A DNA stretch of 64,000 nt from Dyella sp. SG609 (GCF_012275375.1 NZ_JAAZQJ010000001.1:124001-188000), one strand, 5' to 3'. Positions 27,506-35,883 are shown, counted from the first letter of the stretch. The notes: generated by a model from the sequence alone, not told the origin. Made by a program: numbers and translations.

Positions 27506-28234
27506 ATGGACATGAAGATTTCGGCCGACGAGCTGGAGGCGCTGTTCGACGCCTTGCCCGACGTGGTGTTCTTCGTGAAGGACGGCCAGGGCCGCTACAC
27601 GCATGCCAACCTCACCCTGGTGCGCCGGCTGGGCCTGAAGCAGCGCGCGGACGTGATCGGCCGCAGCGTGGTCGAGCTGTTTCCCGCCACGCTGGGCGGC
27701 TCCTACGCCTCGCAGGACCGCCGCGTGCTCGACGGCGAGGTGATCGAGAACCAGCTCGAAGTGCACATCTTCCCCAACCGCGTGCCGGGCTGGTGCCTGA
27801 CCTGCAAGCGGCCGCTGCTGAAACGCGGGGAGGTGCACGGCATCGTCGGCATCTCGCGCGACCTGGGCAAGCCGGATGGCCGCCACCCCACCTATGTGCG
27901 GCTGCGCCGCGTGCTCGCCTATCTGCAGGAGCACTACGCCGAAGGCGTGCGCGTGGCGAAGCTGGCGGAGCTGGCCGGCGTGTCGGTGGCGCAGCTTGAG
28001 CGGCATTTCCGCCGCGTGTTCCAGCTGACGCCGCAGCAGGTGCAGACCAAGCTGCGCATCGAAGCGGCCATGCGCCTGCTGCGCGGCGACCAGAGCGTGG
28101 CGGCGATCGGCCTTGCCTGCGGCTTTGCCGACCAGAGCGCATTCGCGCGGCAGTTCAAGGCGACGGTGGGGATGACGCCGCGGGATTACCGGGCGATGGC
28201 CGCCGGCGCCATGCGTGCGGCGCCGGCGGCGTAA
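27506..28234 (+). CDS. PAS-domain AraC-family transcriptional regulator
   Basis: A 242-residue regulator. The N-terminal part (about 10-115) reads as a PAS sensor (LEALFDALPDVVFFVKD, YTHANLTLVRRLG, VHGIVGISRDLG). The C-terminal 100 residues hold two helix-turn-helix motifs of the AraC type, with the second-helix signature GLACGFADQSAFARQFKATV and PRDYR. An AGGA lies 6 nt before the chosen ATG. It diverges from the hydroxyproline operon across about 130 nt and is the likely local regulator, sensing an intermediate or the redox state. Its last 12 codons form a strong hairpin that may end transcription. Confidence 0.88.
   Translation: MDMKISADELEALFDALPDVVFFVKDGQGRYTHANLTLVRRLGLKQRADVIGRSVVELFPATLGGSYASQDRRVLDGEVIENQLEVHIFPNRVPGWCLTCKRPLLKRGEVHGIVGISRDLGKPDGRHPTYVRLRRVLAYLQEHYAEGVRVAKLAELAGVSVAQLERHFRRVFQLTPQQVQTKLRIEAAMRLLRGDQSVAAIGLACGFADQSAFARQFKATVGMTPRDYRAMAAGAMRAAPAA
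28199..28230. terminator. 12-bp perfect GC hairpin at the end of the AraC-type regulator gene
   Basis: GCCGCCGGCGCC (28199-28210) and GGCGCCGGCGGC (28219-28230) pair perfectly around an 8-nt loop. It lies within the last codons of the regulator and faces the convergent lipoprotein gene. There is no U-tract, so termination is only possible. Confidence 0.35.
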
Positions 28235-28246
28235 AGCGCATCGAAC

Positions 28247-28597
28247 TCAGCCGTTCACCCACACGCCGACGTTCAGATGCCAACCGTCGTTGCGGTGTTC
28301 GTAATGCGGATGGACGTAGTGGTAACCGGGACGCTCGACTTCCCAATGCCCCGGCACGGCGACGTATTCGCGCCCGGTCCAGCGCCAGTAGCCGCGCGCC
28401 CATACGTAGCCGGGGCGCCGTGCCGGCTCCACTTCCACGATCCGCTCCGGCGGCGGTTGCGGTGCGATCACTTCGACCACCTCGCGGCGGACGATCGGAC
28501 GTTCCACTACCACCGGGCGGTCGTGCACCACGCGTTCTTCCACGCAACCGCTGGCGAGCATGGTGAGCGCGGCGAGCGCCGCGATTCGGATCTGCAT
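28247..28597 (-). CDS. YXWXXGYW-repeat lipoprotein
   Basis: A 116-residue exported protein. A short signal peptide ends in the lipobox-like LASGC (Cys18), so it is probably lipid-anchored. After a Val/Glu/Pro-rich linker (VVVERPIVRREVVEVIAPQP) comes a repeat region with YVWARGYWRWTG and YVAVPGHWE, the YXWXXGYW pattern of small envelope proteins. These are common in Proteobacteria; their function is not known. It lies downstream of a second protein of the same type and is separated from it by a terminator. Confidence 0.8.
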   Translation of the reverse strand: MQIRIAALAALTMLASGCVEERVVHDRPVVVERPIVRREVVEVIAPQPPPERIVEVEPARRPGYVWARGYWRWTGREYVAVPGHWEVERPGYHYVHPHYEHRNDGWHLNVGVWVNG

Positions 28598-28624
28598 CGG
28601 AAGTACCCCTTCTTCGAGAGTCAA

Positions 28625-28654
28625 GAAAAACGCGGCTGCCTCAAGGCAGCCGCG
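28625..28654 (-). terminator. intrinsic terminator of the WXXGXW-repeat gene
   Basis: On the minus strand, ACGCGGCTGCC and GGCAGCCGCGT pair as an 11-bp stem around TTGA and run into TTTTT. It lies 17 nt beyond the stop codon of the gene at 28672-29001. Confidence 0.88.
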
Positions 28655-28671
28655 TCGGAATCGAACCGGGC

Positions 28672-29001
28672 TCAGTGGCCCCAGTAGCCGTCGTGGAAGC
28701 GCCAGCCGCCGCGGTACGGCTCCCAGCGCGGCGCGCGATAGACGTAGCCGTGGCGCGCCGGAATCCAGCGGCCGACCACCCACACGTGGCGGCGGGCATA
28801 GGGATCCCAGCGCCAGTAGCCCGGCGCCCAGGCGTAGCCGACGCGCGGCGGCGGCACCACTTCGTAGCGCGGCGCGGGCGGGGCGACGTTGATGCCCACG
28901 GAAATCTGCGTGCGGGCAGCGGCATCGGGGGCGTAGGCACAAGCGCCCAGGCCCAGGCCCAGCGCGGTCAGCACGGCGAAGCTTCGTGCCAGCGTGTTCA
29001 T
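28672..29001 (-). CDS. WXXGXW-repeat envelope protein
   Basis: A 109-residue exported protein with a signal peptide (SFAVLTALGLGLGACAY) in which LGAC may be a lipobox. It has three aromatic repeats: YAWAPGYWRWDPY, HVWVVGRWIPARHGYVYRAPRW and GWRFHDGYWGH, the WXXGXW/YXWXXGYW type. It is a paralogue of the lipoprotein encoded next to it, but it lacks the Val/Glu linker. Start chosen at the first ATG before the signal sequence; upstream frame without coding-like composition was not included. Role unknown. Confidence 0.8.
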   Translation of the reverse strand: MNTLARSFAVLTALGLGLGACAYAPDAAARTQISVGINVAPPAPRYEVVPPPRVGYAWAPGYWRWDPYARRHVWVVGRWIPARHGYVYRAPRWEPYRGGWRFHDGYWGH

Positions 29002-29143
29002 GCGGTTTCTCCTCGGCCACGCAGCGTGTGGCTCGCACGGAAAAACGGCATGGGCCTGCGCCTGTTGACCGCGGCCGGCCGGCTCGTTCAGACATGGGCA
29101 GGGTGGAAGGCGCGGCCGCGGTCGGGCGCGGCCGCGCAAGCCG

Positions 29144-29947
29144 CTACATCGCGCAGTTCGGTTTGTGCCCGCTGGCGCGCGCCTGCTCGTACACCGGCAT
29201 CAGCTGGTCGGCCTGCCTGGTCAGCGCCTGCTGGCGGTTGTACGAAGCCGGATGGGTCGACATGAAGGCCGGCTGCTTGGGACCGCCGGGAGCCTGGGCC
29301 GCCATCCTTTCCCACAGCGTGGGGGCCGAGCGCGGATCGAAGCCGGCCTGCGCCATGTAGCGCTGGCCCAGCGTGTCCGCCTCGCTTTCCTGCATGCGCG
29401 AGAACGGCAGCAGCATGCCGACCTCCGCGCCGACGCCCAGCGCGGCCGCGGCGTAGCCGACGTTGGTGCCGCGGCTGGCGGCATAGGCGCTGCCGGCGAC
29501 CACCGCCACCTGGGCGGCGATGTTGTCGGACATGCGCTCGGCGCCATGGCGCGACACCACGTGCGACAGCTCATGCCCCAGCACCACGGCGAGCAGGTCC
29601 TGGTTGGACGCCACCTTGAACATGCCGCGGTTGACGCCGATGCGCCCGCCCGGCAAGGCGAAGGCATTGGGCGTGTTGTCGTCGATGATCTGCACTTCCC
29701 ACTGCTGCGTGTTCCACGGCGCCGGCAGCACGGCTACCAGGGCGTTGGCGACGCAGGTGGCATAGGCGCGCTCCTTCGGCGCGTCGGCGAACTTGCCCTT
29801 GGTGCGCATATCGTTGAATGCGGCCAGGCCCATCTTCGACATATCCCCGTCGGAGACCATCATCAGCTGCTTGCGCCCGGTGGGCGAGGTGGAGCAGCCA
29901 CAGAGCAGGGCGCCTAGGGCCAGCACGAGCGGCAGGCGGAATTTCAT
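29144..29947 (-). CDS. M48 family metalloprotease, lipoprotein
   Basis: A 267-residue periplasmic zinc protease. A lipoprotein signal (LVLALGALLCGC, Cys18) is followed by a catalytic His125-Glu-Leu-Ser-His129 (VVLGHELSHVVSRHG) and the third ligand Glu in MQESEADTLGQRYM. The substrate-side loop NTPNAFALPGGRIGVNRGM is the hallmark of this family, which includes the outer-membrane protein quality protease BepA and LoiP-like proteases. The length suits LoiP/YcaL-type enzymes without TPR repeats. GGAGG lies upstream of the ATG at 29947. It is transcribed away from the TetR gene. Confidence 0.92.
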   Translation of the reverse strand: MKFRLPLVLALGALLCGCSTSPTGRKQLMMVSDGDMSKMGLAAFNDMRTKGKFADAPKERAYATCVANALVAVLPAPWNTQQWEVQIIDDNTPNAFALPGGRIGVNRGMFKVASNQDLLAVVLGHELSHVVSRHGAERMSDNIAAQVAVVAGSAYAASRGTNVGYAAAALGVGAEVGMLLPFSRMQESEADTLGQRYMAQAGFDPRSAPTLWERMAAQAPGGPKQPAFMSTHPASYNRQQALTRQADQLMPVYEQARASGHKPNCAM

Positions 29948-30028
29948 GCGTTTTACCTCCCTGGAAAACTGGTCCGAAGCATAACCTTGCGTTCGGCGGC
30001 GCATTGTGTGCCAGTTTGGCACTTGAAA

Positions 30029-30046
30029 AGAACGAACGGTCGTTCT
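30029..30046. promoter_or_regulatory. palindrome upstream of the TetR gene (probable operator)
   Basis: AGAACGAACGGTCGTTCT has 7-bp perfect arms (AGAACGA/TCGTTCT) with a 4-nt centre, ending 13 nt before the regulator start codon. A second palindrome, GTGCCA-GTT-TGGCAC (30008-30022), lies just upstream. Both are in the gap to the divergent M48 gene. The first has the size and form of TetR-family operators. Confidence 0.55.
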
Positions 30047-30059
30047 ATTTTCAGGCCCC

Positions 30060-30662
30060 ATGAACACCACCACCGCCCCCGGCAAGCGCGCCGCCACCCG
30101 CGAGATGATCCTGGACCGTGCCTACGCCATGGCCTGCAACGACGGCCTGGAAGGCTTGTCGATCGGCACGCTGGCGCAGGCGGCGGACATGTCCAAGAGC
30201 GGCGTGTTCGCGCATTTCGGTTCGCGCGAAGACCTGCAGCTGGCCGTGCTGGAGCTGGGCGCGCAGCGCTTCATGGACAACGTGCTGCTGCCCGCGCTGA
30301 AAACCCCGCGCGGCCTGCCGCGCCTGCGCGCCATCGTGGAGAACTGGTGCGACTGGGCACAGCGCTACGAGCGCGGCTGCGTGCTGCTGTCCGCCGTCGG
30401 CGAATACGACGGCCGCGACGGCGCGCTGCACGATGCCGTGGTGCGGCAGCAGTCCGGCTGGCGCGGCCAGCTGGAAAAGGCCATCGGGCAGGCGGTGGAC
30501 GAAGCGCATCTCGGCCGCGGCACCGACGTCAGCCAGCTCGCTTTCGAGATCTACGCCTTCATGCTCGTGCTGCATCACGACGCCGGCCTGTTCGGCTTCG
30601 AGGAAGCGCGCCGCCGCACCTTGTCAGCTGTCGATCGCCTGTTCGCCAGTTATCGCACCTGA
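30060..30662 (+). CDS. TetR-family transcriptional regulator
   Basis: A 200-residue repressor-type regulator. The DNA-binding helix-turn-helix is at residues 15-60 (REMILDRAYAMACNDGLEGL, IGTLAQAADMSKSGVFAHFGSREDLQLAVLE). The C-terminal ligand domain is helical with FEIYAFMLVLHHDAGLFGFEEA. It is followed 18 nt later by an alpha/beta hydrolase gene on the same strand, its likely target and partner. The palindrome 13 nt before the start suggests autoregulation. The inducing ligand is unknown. Confidence 0.9.
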   Translation: MNTTTAPGKRAATREMILDRAYAMACNDGLEGLSIGTLAQAADMSKSGVFAHFGSREDLQLAVLELGAQRFMDNVLLPALKTPRGLPRLRAIVENWCDWAQRYERGCVLLSAVGEYDGRDGALHDAVVRQQSGWRGQLEKAIGQAVDEAHLGRGTDVSQLAFEIYAFMLVLHHDAGLFGFEEARRRTLSAVDRLFASYRT

Positions 30663-30680
30663 ACCCCCAGGAGCCAGCCC

Positions 30681-31622
30681 ATGCCCCGCACGCAACGCGC
30701 CCATCGCCCGCACGGCCGCCCCAGCGCCGGTCTTCTGCTGAAACTCGGCGCGGTGCGCGCCAGCTTTGCCGTCGGCGGGCGCCTCGCCCCGCGCCGCACG
30801 GTGGACCGCGCCGCGCGCCTGTTCGCCACGCCGTTCGCCAGCAGCCGCAGCCGCGCGCTGGCGGCACGGCCGGACGAGGCGATGCAGCAGGGTGAGCTGG
30901 AGGTCGGCGGAGAAAAGATCGCCACGTACGTATGGGGCGATCCGGCGACGCAGCCTTATGCGCTGCTGGTGCACGGCTGGTCGAGCTTCGGCCTGCGCTA
31001 TCTGCCCTGGGTGCAGCGTTTGCGCGAATCAGGCCTGGCGGTGGTCGCATTCGACCAGCCCGGCCATGGCCGCAGCACGGGGCGCCTGTGCACGCTGCCG
31101 GATTTCATCGCCACCATCCGCGCGGTCGGCCAGCACTATGGGCACGCGGCGCTGGCGATCGGCCATTCGCTGGGCGGCGCCGCGCTGGCGTTGGCACAGA
31201 GCGAAACCTGGTTGGCGCGCCAACTCGTGCTGGTTGCGCCCGCGGCCGACATGGAAGCCGCCACCGGCCGCTTCTTCCGCTTCGTGAGGCTGGGCGACCA
31301 TCTGCGCGAGGCGTTCTATGGCTGGCTGGAACGGCGCACCGGGGTGATGGTGCGCGATCTGCAGGTGCACAAGCACTTGCCGGCGCTGGGCCAGTCAGGA
31401 TTGGTGATCCACGATCTCGACGACCGCGACGTGCCGTGGGAAGAGGGCGAACGCTATGCCCGCTACTGGTCGGGCGCGCGTCTGCTCACCACGCAGGGGC
31501 TGGGACATCACCGCGTGCTCGATGCGCCGGAAGTGATCGAGGCGACCTTCGCCTTCCTGCGCGGCGAGACGGTGGGCGAACGCGTGGTCGCCACGCCAAA
31601 CCTGCCTTACGGCGTGGCGTAG
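30681..31622 (+). CDS. alpha/beta hydrolase
   Basis: A 313-residue hydrolase with the oxyanion motif LLVHGWSS, the nucleophile elbow IGHSLGGAALALAQ, Asp in IHDLDDRDVPW and His in QGLGHHRVLDAPE, giving a full Ser-Asp-His triad. The N-terminal 70 residues are basic and not part of the core fold. The ATG follows AGGAG. The TAG stop is the first part of a hairpin repeat (TAGGTTGGGG). An operon with the TetR gene suggests an inducible esterase or lipase for a small hydrophobic compound; the substrate is unknown. Confidence 0.88.
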   Translation: MPRTQRAHRPHGRPSAGLLLKLGAVRASFAVGGRLAPRRTVDRAARLFATPFASSRSRALAARPDEAMQQGELEVGGEKIATYVWGDPATQPYALLVHGWSSFGLRYLPWVQRLRESGLAVVAFDQPGHGRSTGRLCTLPDFIATIRAVGQHYGHAALAIGHSLGGAALALAQSETWLARQLVLVAPAADMEAATGRFFRFVRLGDHLREAFYGWLERRTGVMVRDLQVHKHLPALGQSGLVIHDLDDRDVPWEEGERYARYWSGARLLTTQGLGHHRVLDAPEVIEATFAFLRGETVGERVVATPNLPYGVA

Positions 31623-31823
31623 GTTGGGGTGGCAACCCCAACATCGTCGCTTGCGAGGTAGCCGCATCGTGTTGTTGGGGCGGCAGCACGCGTCCCGCGT
31701 GATAGCTGCGTAGGTTGGGGTGGCAACCCCAACGTTGCCGCTTGCGAGGTGGTGGCATCGTGTTGTTGGGGTTGTCACCCCAACCTACTTGGGCGGCAGT
31801 ACGCGTCCCGTGCGATAGCTGCG
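31620..31823. repeat. tandem repeat array with three GTTGGGGT hairpins
   Basis: Two tandem units of about 91 and 113 bases start at 31620 and 31711. They share TAGGTTGGGGTGGCAACC, CGCTTGCGAGGT, CATCGTGTTGTTGGGG and GATAGCTGCG. GTTGGGGT-NNNN-ACCCCAAC forms perfect hairpins at 31623-31642, 31714-31733 and 31765-31784. The first unit provides the TAG stop of the alpha/beta hydrolase. The last hairpin on the minus strand provides the TAG stop of the next gene. Unit 1 also carries a degenerate copy of that gene's last codons (GGCGGCAGCACGCGTCCC). Confidence 0.8.
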
Positions 31824-32120
31824 ATAACGGCACACGTCGAAGTTGCGCTGCAACAGCGAGCGCCCGTCGGCGAAGGTGGCGCGCAGATCGCGGCGGCAAC
31901 CTTCCTGGCCATCGATTGCGACGGTGACGGCATTGCCGCCGCCCTGCAGCGGACGATCGCCGATGGCGAGCTCGCGAAACGCCTCCGTCCCCGCCGGCGC
32001 AACGGCCAGCGCCACCAGGCTGGAAGGCGCGTCGTTGTAGACCTCCAGATAGCGCGTCTGCGCGGCGGCAACCGCTGGCAGCGACACGCAGGCGAGCAAC
32101 ACCGCAAGGCGACGGTTCAT
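31785..32120 (-). CDS. small secreted hypothetical protein
   Basis: A 111-residue protein with a Sec signal peptide (LAVLLACVSLPAVAAAQ) and a mature part of about 90 residues. Notable features are YLEVYNDAPSSLVALAVAP and two cysteines (GQEGC and DVCRY) that could form a disulphide. I do not know the family. The last codons (SYRTGRVLPPK) come from the repeat array, and its stop is the TAG of a hairpin. The next gene to the right diverges. Confidence 0.72.
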   Translation of the reverse strand: MNRRLAVLLACVSLPAVAAAQTRYLEVYNDAPSSLVALAVAPAGTEAFRELAIGDRPLQGGGNAVTVAIDGQEGCRRDLRATFADGRSLLQRNFDVCRYRSYRTGRVLPPK

Positions 32121-32306
32121 GGCTTCCTCTCCACAGATGCCGCCCGGGCGGCGATGCGCGGATTGGGCGCGAAGCGCCCGTCGGAAGCGGCCGCAGCGGG
32201 ACGGATCGTAGCCGGCGCGGGACGAATGGCAGCCGTGACCTCCGAGTCTGTTCGCCAGCGGCCGGGCCTGTGTAGGATGCGGACGCCTCGTGGATGGAGG
32301 AGTGCG

Positions 32307-33365
32307 ATGCGATTCTGGCGTTACCTGGCCGCGTGGAGCGTGCCGGCCGTGCTGTTCGCCATCCAGGGCTACAGCATGGATGCGATGCGCGGGCATACCT
32401 GGAACGCCGGCGACTACATCCGCTGGGCGATGGTGCAGTGGTACACGCTGGCCGTGCTGGCGCCGGGCGTGTTCGCGCTGGCGCGCCGCTTCACCGTCGA
32501 CAGCACTGCGCAGTGGCGCTACGCGCCGGTGTATGTCGCCGGCAGCCTGGTGTTCTCTGCCTGCGCCGTGCTGATCGGCGCCACGCTCGGCCATCTGCTG
32601 GAACCCGGTAACCCGCCGTTCGACGACCAGCTGCAGCAGTTCATCGACAAATACGTCTTCATCGATTTCTTTATCTACTGGGTGCTGGTGGTGGGCTGGC
32701 ATGCCATGCGCTTCTTCCGCGAGAAGGACCGCCGCGCGGACCAATTGCAGGCGCTGCTGGCGCAGTCGCGCCTGCAGGTGCTGAAGATGCAGCTGCAGCC
32801 GCATTTCCTGTTCAACACCTTGCATGCGATCACCACCTTGATCCGCGAGGAGCCGGAGGTCGCCGAGGACATGCTGCTGCGCCTGAGCGAATTGCTGCGC
32901 GTCTATCTCGATGAAGACCGCCATGAAATCGCCCTGGCCCGCGAGCTGGAACTGCTGGACCTGTATCTCGGCATCCAGCGCGTGCGCTTCAAGGACCGCC
33001 TCGATACGCGCGTCGATGCGGCCGTCTCCGCGCTCGGCGGCGCGGTGCCCGGCCTGATCCTGCAGCCATTGGTGGAGAACGCCATCCATCACGGCATCGG
33101 CCGGCATGCCGGCAGCGACACGGTGGAAGTGTTCGCGCACCGCGACACCGACAGCCTTTACCTGGAAGTGCGCAACCGCAACGGCGTGCTGGAAGTGACG
33201 CCGGAAGAAGCCTTCACGCGCGGCATCGGCCTGTCCAATACCCGCTTGCGCTTGAAAGAGCTGTATGGCGATCTCGCCACCGTCTATATCGACGCGCTGT
33301 CGCCGCAGGGCGTGTCCTGCCGCCTGCGCCTGCCGTTCCGTGCCCTGGGCGCGGCGGCCGCATGA
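32307..33365 (+). CDS. LytS-type sensor histidine kinase
   Basis: A 352-residue membrane kinase with four predicted spans in the first 150 residues (WSVPAVLFAIQGYSM, WYTLAVLAPGVFAL, YVAGSLVFSACAVLIGATL, FIDFFIYWVLVVGWHA). A HisKA_7TM/LytS-type His_kinase region follows, with phospho-acceptor His166 in QLQPHFLFNTLHAITTL. The ATPase is marked by LVENAIHHGIG and GIGLSNTRLRL. An upstream in-frame extension was rejected because GGAGGAGTGCG is right before the ATG at 32307. The gene overlaps the LytTR response regulator as ATGA and forms a two-component system with it. Confidence 0.93.
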   Translation: MRFWRYLAAWSVPAVLFAIQGYSMDAMRGHTWNAGDYIRWAMVQWYTLAVLAPGVFALARRFTVDSTAQWRYAPVYVAGSLVFSACAVLIGATLGHLLEPGNPPFDDQLQQFIDKYVFIDFFIYWVLVVGWHAMRFFREKDRRADQLQALLAQSRLQVLKMQLQPHFLFNTLHAITTLIREEPEVAEDMLLRLSELLRVYLDEDRHEIALARELELLDLYLGIQRVRFKDRLDTRVDAAVSALGGAVPGLILQPLVENAIHHGIGRHAGSDTVEVFAHRDTDSLYLEVRNRNGVLEVTPEEAFTRGIGLSNTRLRLKELYGDLATVYIDALSPQGVSCRLRLPFRALGAAAA

Positions 33366-34138
33366 GCATCCGCGCCTTTATCGTCGACGACGAGCCGATC
33401 GCGCGGCACAGCATCGTGCGCCTGCTGCGCAAGGAGCCGGAGATCGCCATCGCCGGCGAATTCGGCGATGGCGCCAGCGCGCTGGAGGCGATCCGCCAGC
33501 TGCGGCCGGACCTGGTATTCCTGGACATCCAGATGCCGGAGATGACCGGCATCGACGTCGCCGCGGCGCTGGGCGAAGAAAACCTGCCGGCCACCGTATT
33601 TGTCACGGCTTATGAGCAATACGCCGTGCGCGCGTTCGAAGCGAACGCGGTGGACTACCTGGTCAAGCCTTTCAGCAGCGAACGCTTCGACGCCGCGTTA
33701 CGCCGCGTGCGGCGGCGGTTGGCAGGCGAGGGCGGCGACGCCGCGCCCGCACGGGTATGGCAGGCGCTGGCCGAACTGCGGCGCGAACAGAGCTACGCGC
33801 GCCGCCTGCCGATTCCGCTGGATGGCAGCGTGATCCTGCTGGAGGTGGCGCGCATCGACTGGATCGAAGCCAACCGCAACTGCGTGCGCCTGCACGTGGG
33901 CAAGGACACCTACGAGCTGCGCGAGACCATGGCTGCGCTGGAAGAACGCCTCGACCCGCGCCAGTTCGCACGCGTGCACCGCTCGGCCATCGTCAATATC
34001 GACCGCATCCAGGCGATCCACCCGTGGTTCAAGGGCTATCACATGCTGGTGCTGAGCACCGGGCAGGAGCTGCGCATGAGCCGCTACCAGCACGATGCGT
34101 TCCGCGACCTGGTGCGGCTGAATGCGCGGACGCCGTAG
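33362..34138 (+). CDS. LytTR-family response regulator
   Basis: A 258-residue regulator. The receiver domain has Asp8-Asp9 acidic pair (IVDDEP), phospho-Asp55 (LVFLDIQMPEM), Thr in FVTAYEQYA and Lys in YLVKPF. The C-terminal LytTR DNA-binding domain starts near 150 with IDWIEANRNCVRLHVG and ends with FARVHRSAIVNIDRIQ and LSTGQELRMSRYQHDAF. It is translationally coupled to the LytS-type kinase (4-nt overlap). Its targets are not visible. It is paralogous to the pair at 53043-54859. Confidence 0.94.
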   Translation: MSIRAFIVDDEPIARHSIVRLLRKEPEIAIAGEFGDGASALEAIRQLRPDLVFLDIQMPEMTGIDVAAALGEENLPATVFVTAYEQYAVRAFEANAVDYLVKPFSSERFDAALRRVRRRLAGEGGDAAPARVWQALAELRREQSYARRLPIPLDGSVILLEVARIDWIEANRNCVRLHVGKDTYELRETMAALEERLDPRQFARVHRSAIVNIDRIQAIHPWFKGYHMLVLSTGQELRMSRYQHDAFRDLVRLNARTP

Positions 34139-34159
34139 CGGCGTCCGCGCAGGAGCGGA

Positions 34160-35077
34160 TCAGGTGTGGTCCGACTGATTGAGCAGGTGCAAGCCGGTGC
34201 CAAGAGTGAGTACGCCGTCGTCCGGCAAGGCATCGATGCCCAGCCCTTCGGGCTTAGGCTTGCTGCGGTATTCGTCCATCCACGGCACCGGTTCCTTCGG
34301 GCCGGGGATATAGGTGTGCCAGGTGGCGTCACGCGCATCCTTCTCGGTTGGCGCGTACTGGTGGTAGGAGATCGCCACGCGGATGATCCAGCCGTCGGCA
34401 TCCTTCAGCGGACCGGCAGATGGCGGGTTGAAGGTCCACAGGCGCACGGCGCGGGTGCTGACTTCGGCCAGCGTCTTGCGCATCTCGCGCATGACCGGCT
34501 CGGAGCCTACTTTGTCCAGATTGACCTGTTCGGCGGTCACATGGCTGATGCTGCCGTCACGCTCGACGCGCGCAACCATGAAGACGGTGCCGGTCGGATA
34601 GGTACCGCCTGCCGGGCGTGCGGGGCCGGCCTGGCGGATGCTGCCGCCCTGCTGCATCTGAAAGTTTGCCCTGGCGGAAAAAGTGGGGCGTGCGCTGTGG
34701 TCCTTGATCGTGACGAGCTCATCGCGATGGTCACTTGGGCTGCCGAAGGAGGCGCTGACGACGTGCAGCTGATACCCGTCGCCATCGGGCGAAGCCACCA
34801 CGCGCAGGTGCATGGGCGCCTTCGCCTCCACCGGCTTGCCGTTCTCCAGCACCGGTTCGAAGCGCCAGCTGGAGGAGTACTGCTTGATCAGCGCGGTCAC
34901 CGCGTCCGACTCTTGCCGGTCGAGGTCGAAAGAACTTACCGTGCCGTCCGGCGCCACGACGACGTGACCATTGACCAGCAGGCTGGACTCAGCCTTCGCG
35001 CGCACTTCGCTGGCAGTCTGCGCCACAGCTATTCCGCAAGTTGCTGCGCAGAGCAGCAACAGTCCTAAACGTTTCAT
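34160..35077 (-). CDS. secreted protein with TonB-C-like domain
   Basis: A 305-residue exported protein (signal LGLLLLCAATCGIAVAQ). The first half repeats the pattern APDGTVSSFDLDRQ, WRFEPVLENGKPV and APMHLRVVASPDGDG. The second half (TGTVFMVARVERDGSISHVT, LAEVSTRAVRLWTFNPPSAG) resembles the C-terminal domain of TonB energy transducers (beginning gtV-v-v-v--dGsv, ending W-f-P). There is no N-terminal anchor typical of TonB, so it is not a canonical energy transducer. The role is unknown. It is convergent with the LytTR gene and divergent from YceI. Confidence 0.78.
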   Translation of the reverse strand: MKRLGLLLLCAATCGIAVAQTASEVRAKAESSLLVNGHVVVAPDGTVSSFDLDRQESDAVTALIKQYSSSWRFEPVLENGKPVEAKAPMHLRVVASPDGDGYQLHVVSASFGSPSDHRDELVTIKDHSARPTFSARANFQMQQGGSIRQAGPARPAGGTYPTGTVFMVARVERDGSISHVTAEQVNLDKVGSEPVMREMRKTLAEVSTRAVRLWTFNPPSAGPLKDADGWIIRVAISYHQYAPTEKDARDATWHTYIPGPKEPVPWMDEYRSKPKPEGLGIDALPDDGVLTLGTGLHLLNQSDHT

Positions 35078-35203
35078 CGACTTCCCCTGGTTGTCTTGCC
35101 GAGGCTCGAGTATGTCGCGCGGCGATGACAACCCGCTAGAGGCGACGTGTCGATTTTCGACATCGTGGTTCGTCGCCTTGGCAAGCCGGTCATCGCACCG
35201 GCG

Positions 35204-35235
35204 AAACATCCATCGTCTAAAACATCCATCGTCTA
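35204..35235. repeat. perfect 16-bp tandem direct repeat upstream of yceI
   Basis: AAACATCCATCGTCTA occurs twice with no gap (35204-35219 and 35220-35235). It lies 17 nt before the yceI start codon and includes the area where the leader and ribosome site begin. It could be a regulator or RNA-structure element, or a recent slip duplication. Confidence 0.8.
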
Positions 35236-35252
35236 CTTGAGGAACGCCAACC

Positions 35253-35882
35253 ATGCACGCCATCGCCCACCGCCCCCTGCGCACCCTGCTCGCCACCGCC
35301 GCCCTGGCCCTGGCCGGCGCATCGGCGCACGCCGCTTCCGCCACCTACACCATCGACCCCGCCCACACCTACCCGAGCTTCGAGGCCGACCACTTCGGCG
35401 GCCTGTCGGTATGGCGCGGCAAGTTCAATCGCACCAGCGGCAAGATCACGCTGGACAAGGCCGCGGGCGCCGGCACGGTCGACATCACCGTGGACATGGA
35501 CAGCGCCAACTTCGGCCTGGACAAGATGGACGAGGCCGCGCGCGGCCCCGAGCTGTTCGAAACCGCGAAGTACCCCAAGGCCACCTACAAGGGCAAGCTC
35601 GCCGGCTTCGTCGACGGCAAGCCGACCAAGGTGGTGGGCGAATTGACCCTGCACGGCGTGACGCGCCCGCTGGAGCTCACCGTCAACTCGTTCAAGTGCA
35701 TGCCGCATCCGCTGTTCAAGCGCGAACTGTGCGGCGCCGACGCCAGCGCCAGCTTCCAGCGCGACGACTACGGCATGGGCGCCGGCAAGGACTACGGTTT
35801 CAAGATGGACGTGGCGCTGCGCATCCAGGTCGAGGCGCTGATCGATGAAGCCGACGCCAGGAAAACCGCCGGCGCGCACTGA
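35253..35882 (+). CDS. YceI family periplasmic protein
   Basis: A 209-residue periplasmic lipocalin-like protein. A signal peptide ([15 protein letters not shown]) precedes a typical YceI fold, with [21 protein letters not shown] at the mature N-terminus, the [25 protein letters not shown] loop and [14 protein letters not shown]. Members bind isoprenoid-like ligands such as octaprenyl-phenol. The ATG follows GAGG. The gene is convergent with the MocR regulator (1-nt gap between stops). Confidence 0.93.
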   Translation: MHAIAHRPLRTLLATAALALAGASAHAASATYTIDPAHTYPSFEADHFGGLSVWRGKFNRTSGKITLDKAAGAGTVDITVDMDSANFGLDKMDEAARGPELFETAKYPKATYKGKLAGFVDGKPTKVVGELTLHGVTRPLELTVNSFKCMPHPLFKRELCGADASASFQRDDYGMGAGKDYGFKMDVALRIQVEALIDEADARKTAGAH

Positions 35883-35883
35883 T

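Noticed and set aside
30017-30033. Sigma-54 site (TGGCAC element)
   Set aside because: TGGCAC is present, but the GC of the -12 element (TTGCA) is missing at the needed spacing.
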